The notes under the pieces: generated by a model | The model's input: only the letters and a program-made list of their open reading frames with translations | What the model was told of the DNA's origin: nothing | The model's database searches: none | NCBI GenBank assembly: GCA_052388025.1 | Contig: JBQTIP010000242.1 | Location: 1-48,384 of the forward strand | Direction of reading: 5' to 3' | From: JBQTIP01 sp052388025 | GTDB taxonomy: Bacteria > Actinomycetota > UBA4738 > HRBIN12 | Length of the DNA: 48,384 nt | In this document: positions 48,383 to 48,384 of the stretch, in pieces | How the letters are laid out: each line of letters starts with the position of its first letter | Position numbering within the stretch: the first letter of the stretch is position 1 | Made by a program: the position numbers and the translations under genes

Positions 48383-48384
48383 CT

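Noticed and set aside
1..48384. CRISPR array, prophage, toxin-antitoxin or restriction system
   Set aside because: No regularly spaced repeats, phage structural genes, nucleases of these kinds or small paired genes with such motifs were seen.

Overview
This is a high-GC (roughly 65-70 percent) window that reads as a deep-branching actinobacterial (Actinomycetota) chromosome. The lineage signs are the dnaK-grpE-dnaJ-hspR heat-shock operon, a DUF5318 gene beside a class A penicillin-binding protein, GT-C mannosyltransferases, a seven-gene Tad/Flp pilus cluster in the Mycobacterium tuberculosis Rv3660c-Rv3654c order, and many GTG/TTG starts with GTGA/ATGA overlaps. I cannot name a genus. The sequence starts on the first base of an insertion sequence and stops two bases after a tRNA body, so it is probably a whole contig from a draft or metagenome assembly.

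Layout. 1-1.9 kb: an IS481-like element, a tRNA-Arg(UCU)-like sequence with a non-pairing acceptor stem, and a dispersed repeat. 1.9-6.5 kb: dodecin, a DUF2090 aldolase-like protein, a UlaG-like metallo-hydrolase, an MFS exporter, LemA and a LemA-associated membrane protein. 6.5-13.3 kb: protein quality control (dnaK-grpE-dnaJ-hspR, then clpB broken by one in-frame TAG). 13.4-16.5 kb: a polytopic membrane protein and a membrane-bound Fe-S oxidoreductase. 16.6-21.6 kb: a cytoplasmic two-component pair followed by two HEAT-repeat proteins. 21.6-26.7 kb: dCTP deaminase, tRNA-Gly(CCC), endonuclease III, and the replication/ribosome cluster dnaB-rplI-rpsR-ssb-rpsF, interrupted by a GNAT remnant flanked by inverted copies of the dispersed repeat. 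26.8-34.6 kb: panB, two more two-component pairs and two GT-C glycosyltransferases. 34.6-37.3 kb: class A PBP and DUF5318. 37.3-42.4 kb: the Tad cluster. 42.4-46.5 kb: an ECF sigma factor, an anti-sigma factor with an RseB-like outer domain, and an M15 peptidase. 46.7-48.4 kb: HAD-IB phosphatase, PadR regulator, a degenerate tRNA-Sec copy and an intact tRNA-Sec.

Themes. Envelope building and surveillance dominate: PBP, mannosyltransferases, pilus, sigma/anti-sigma with a peptidoglycan peptidase, LemA and MFS. Three separate histidine kinase/NarL-type regulator pairs lie within 18 kb. Gene order resembles three M. tuberculosis neighbourhoods (Rv0049-Rv0058, Rv3654c-Rv3661, and dcd/FeS/dnaK/clpB), with insertions and one inversion. 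The most interesting anomalies are the tandem tRNA-Sec pair, the single nonsense codon in clpB inside a perfect hairpin, the repeat family bracketing a gene remnant, and the sigma/anti-sigma/peptidase cassette sitting inside a normally contiguous HAD-IB/Tad neighbourhood. All functional statements are from reading the sequence and from family knowledge; no searches were run.
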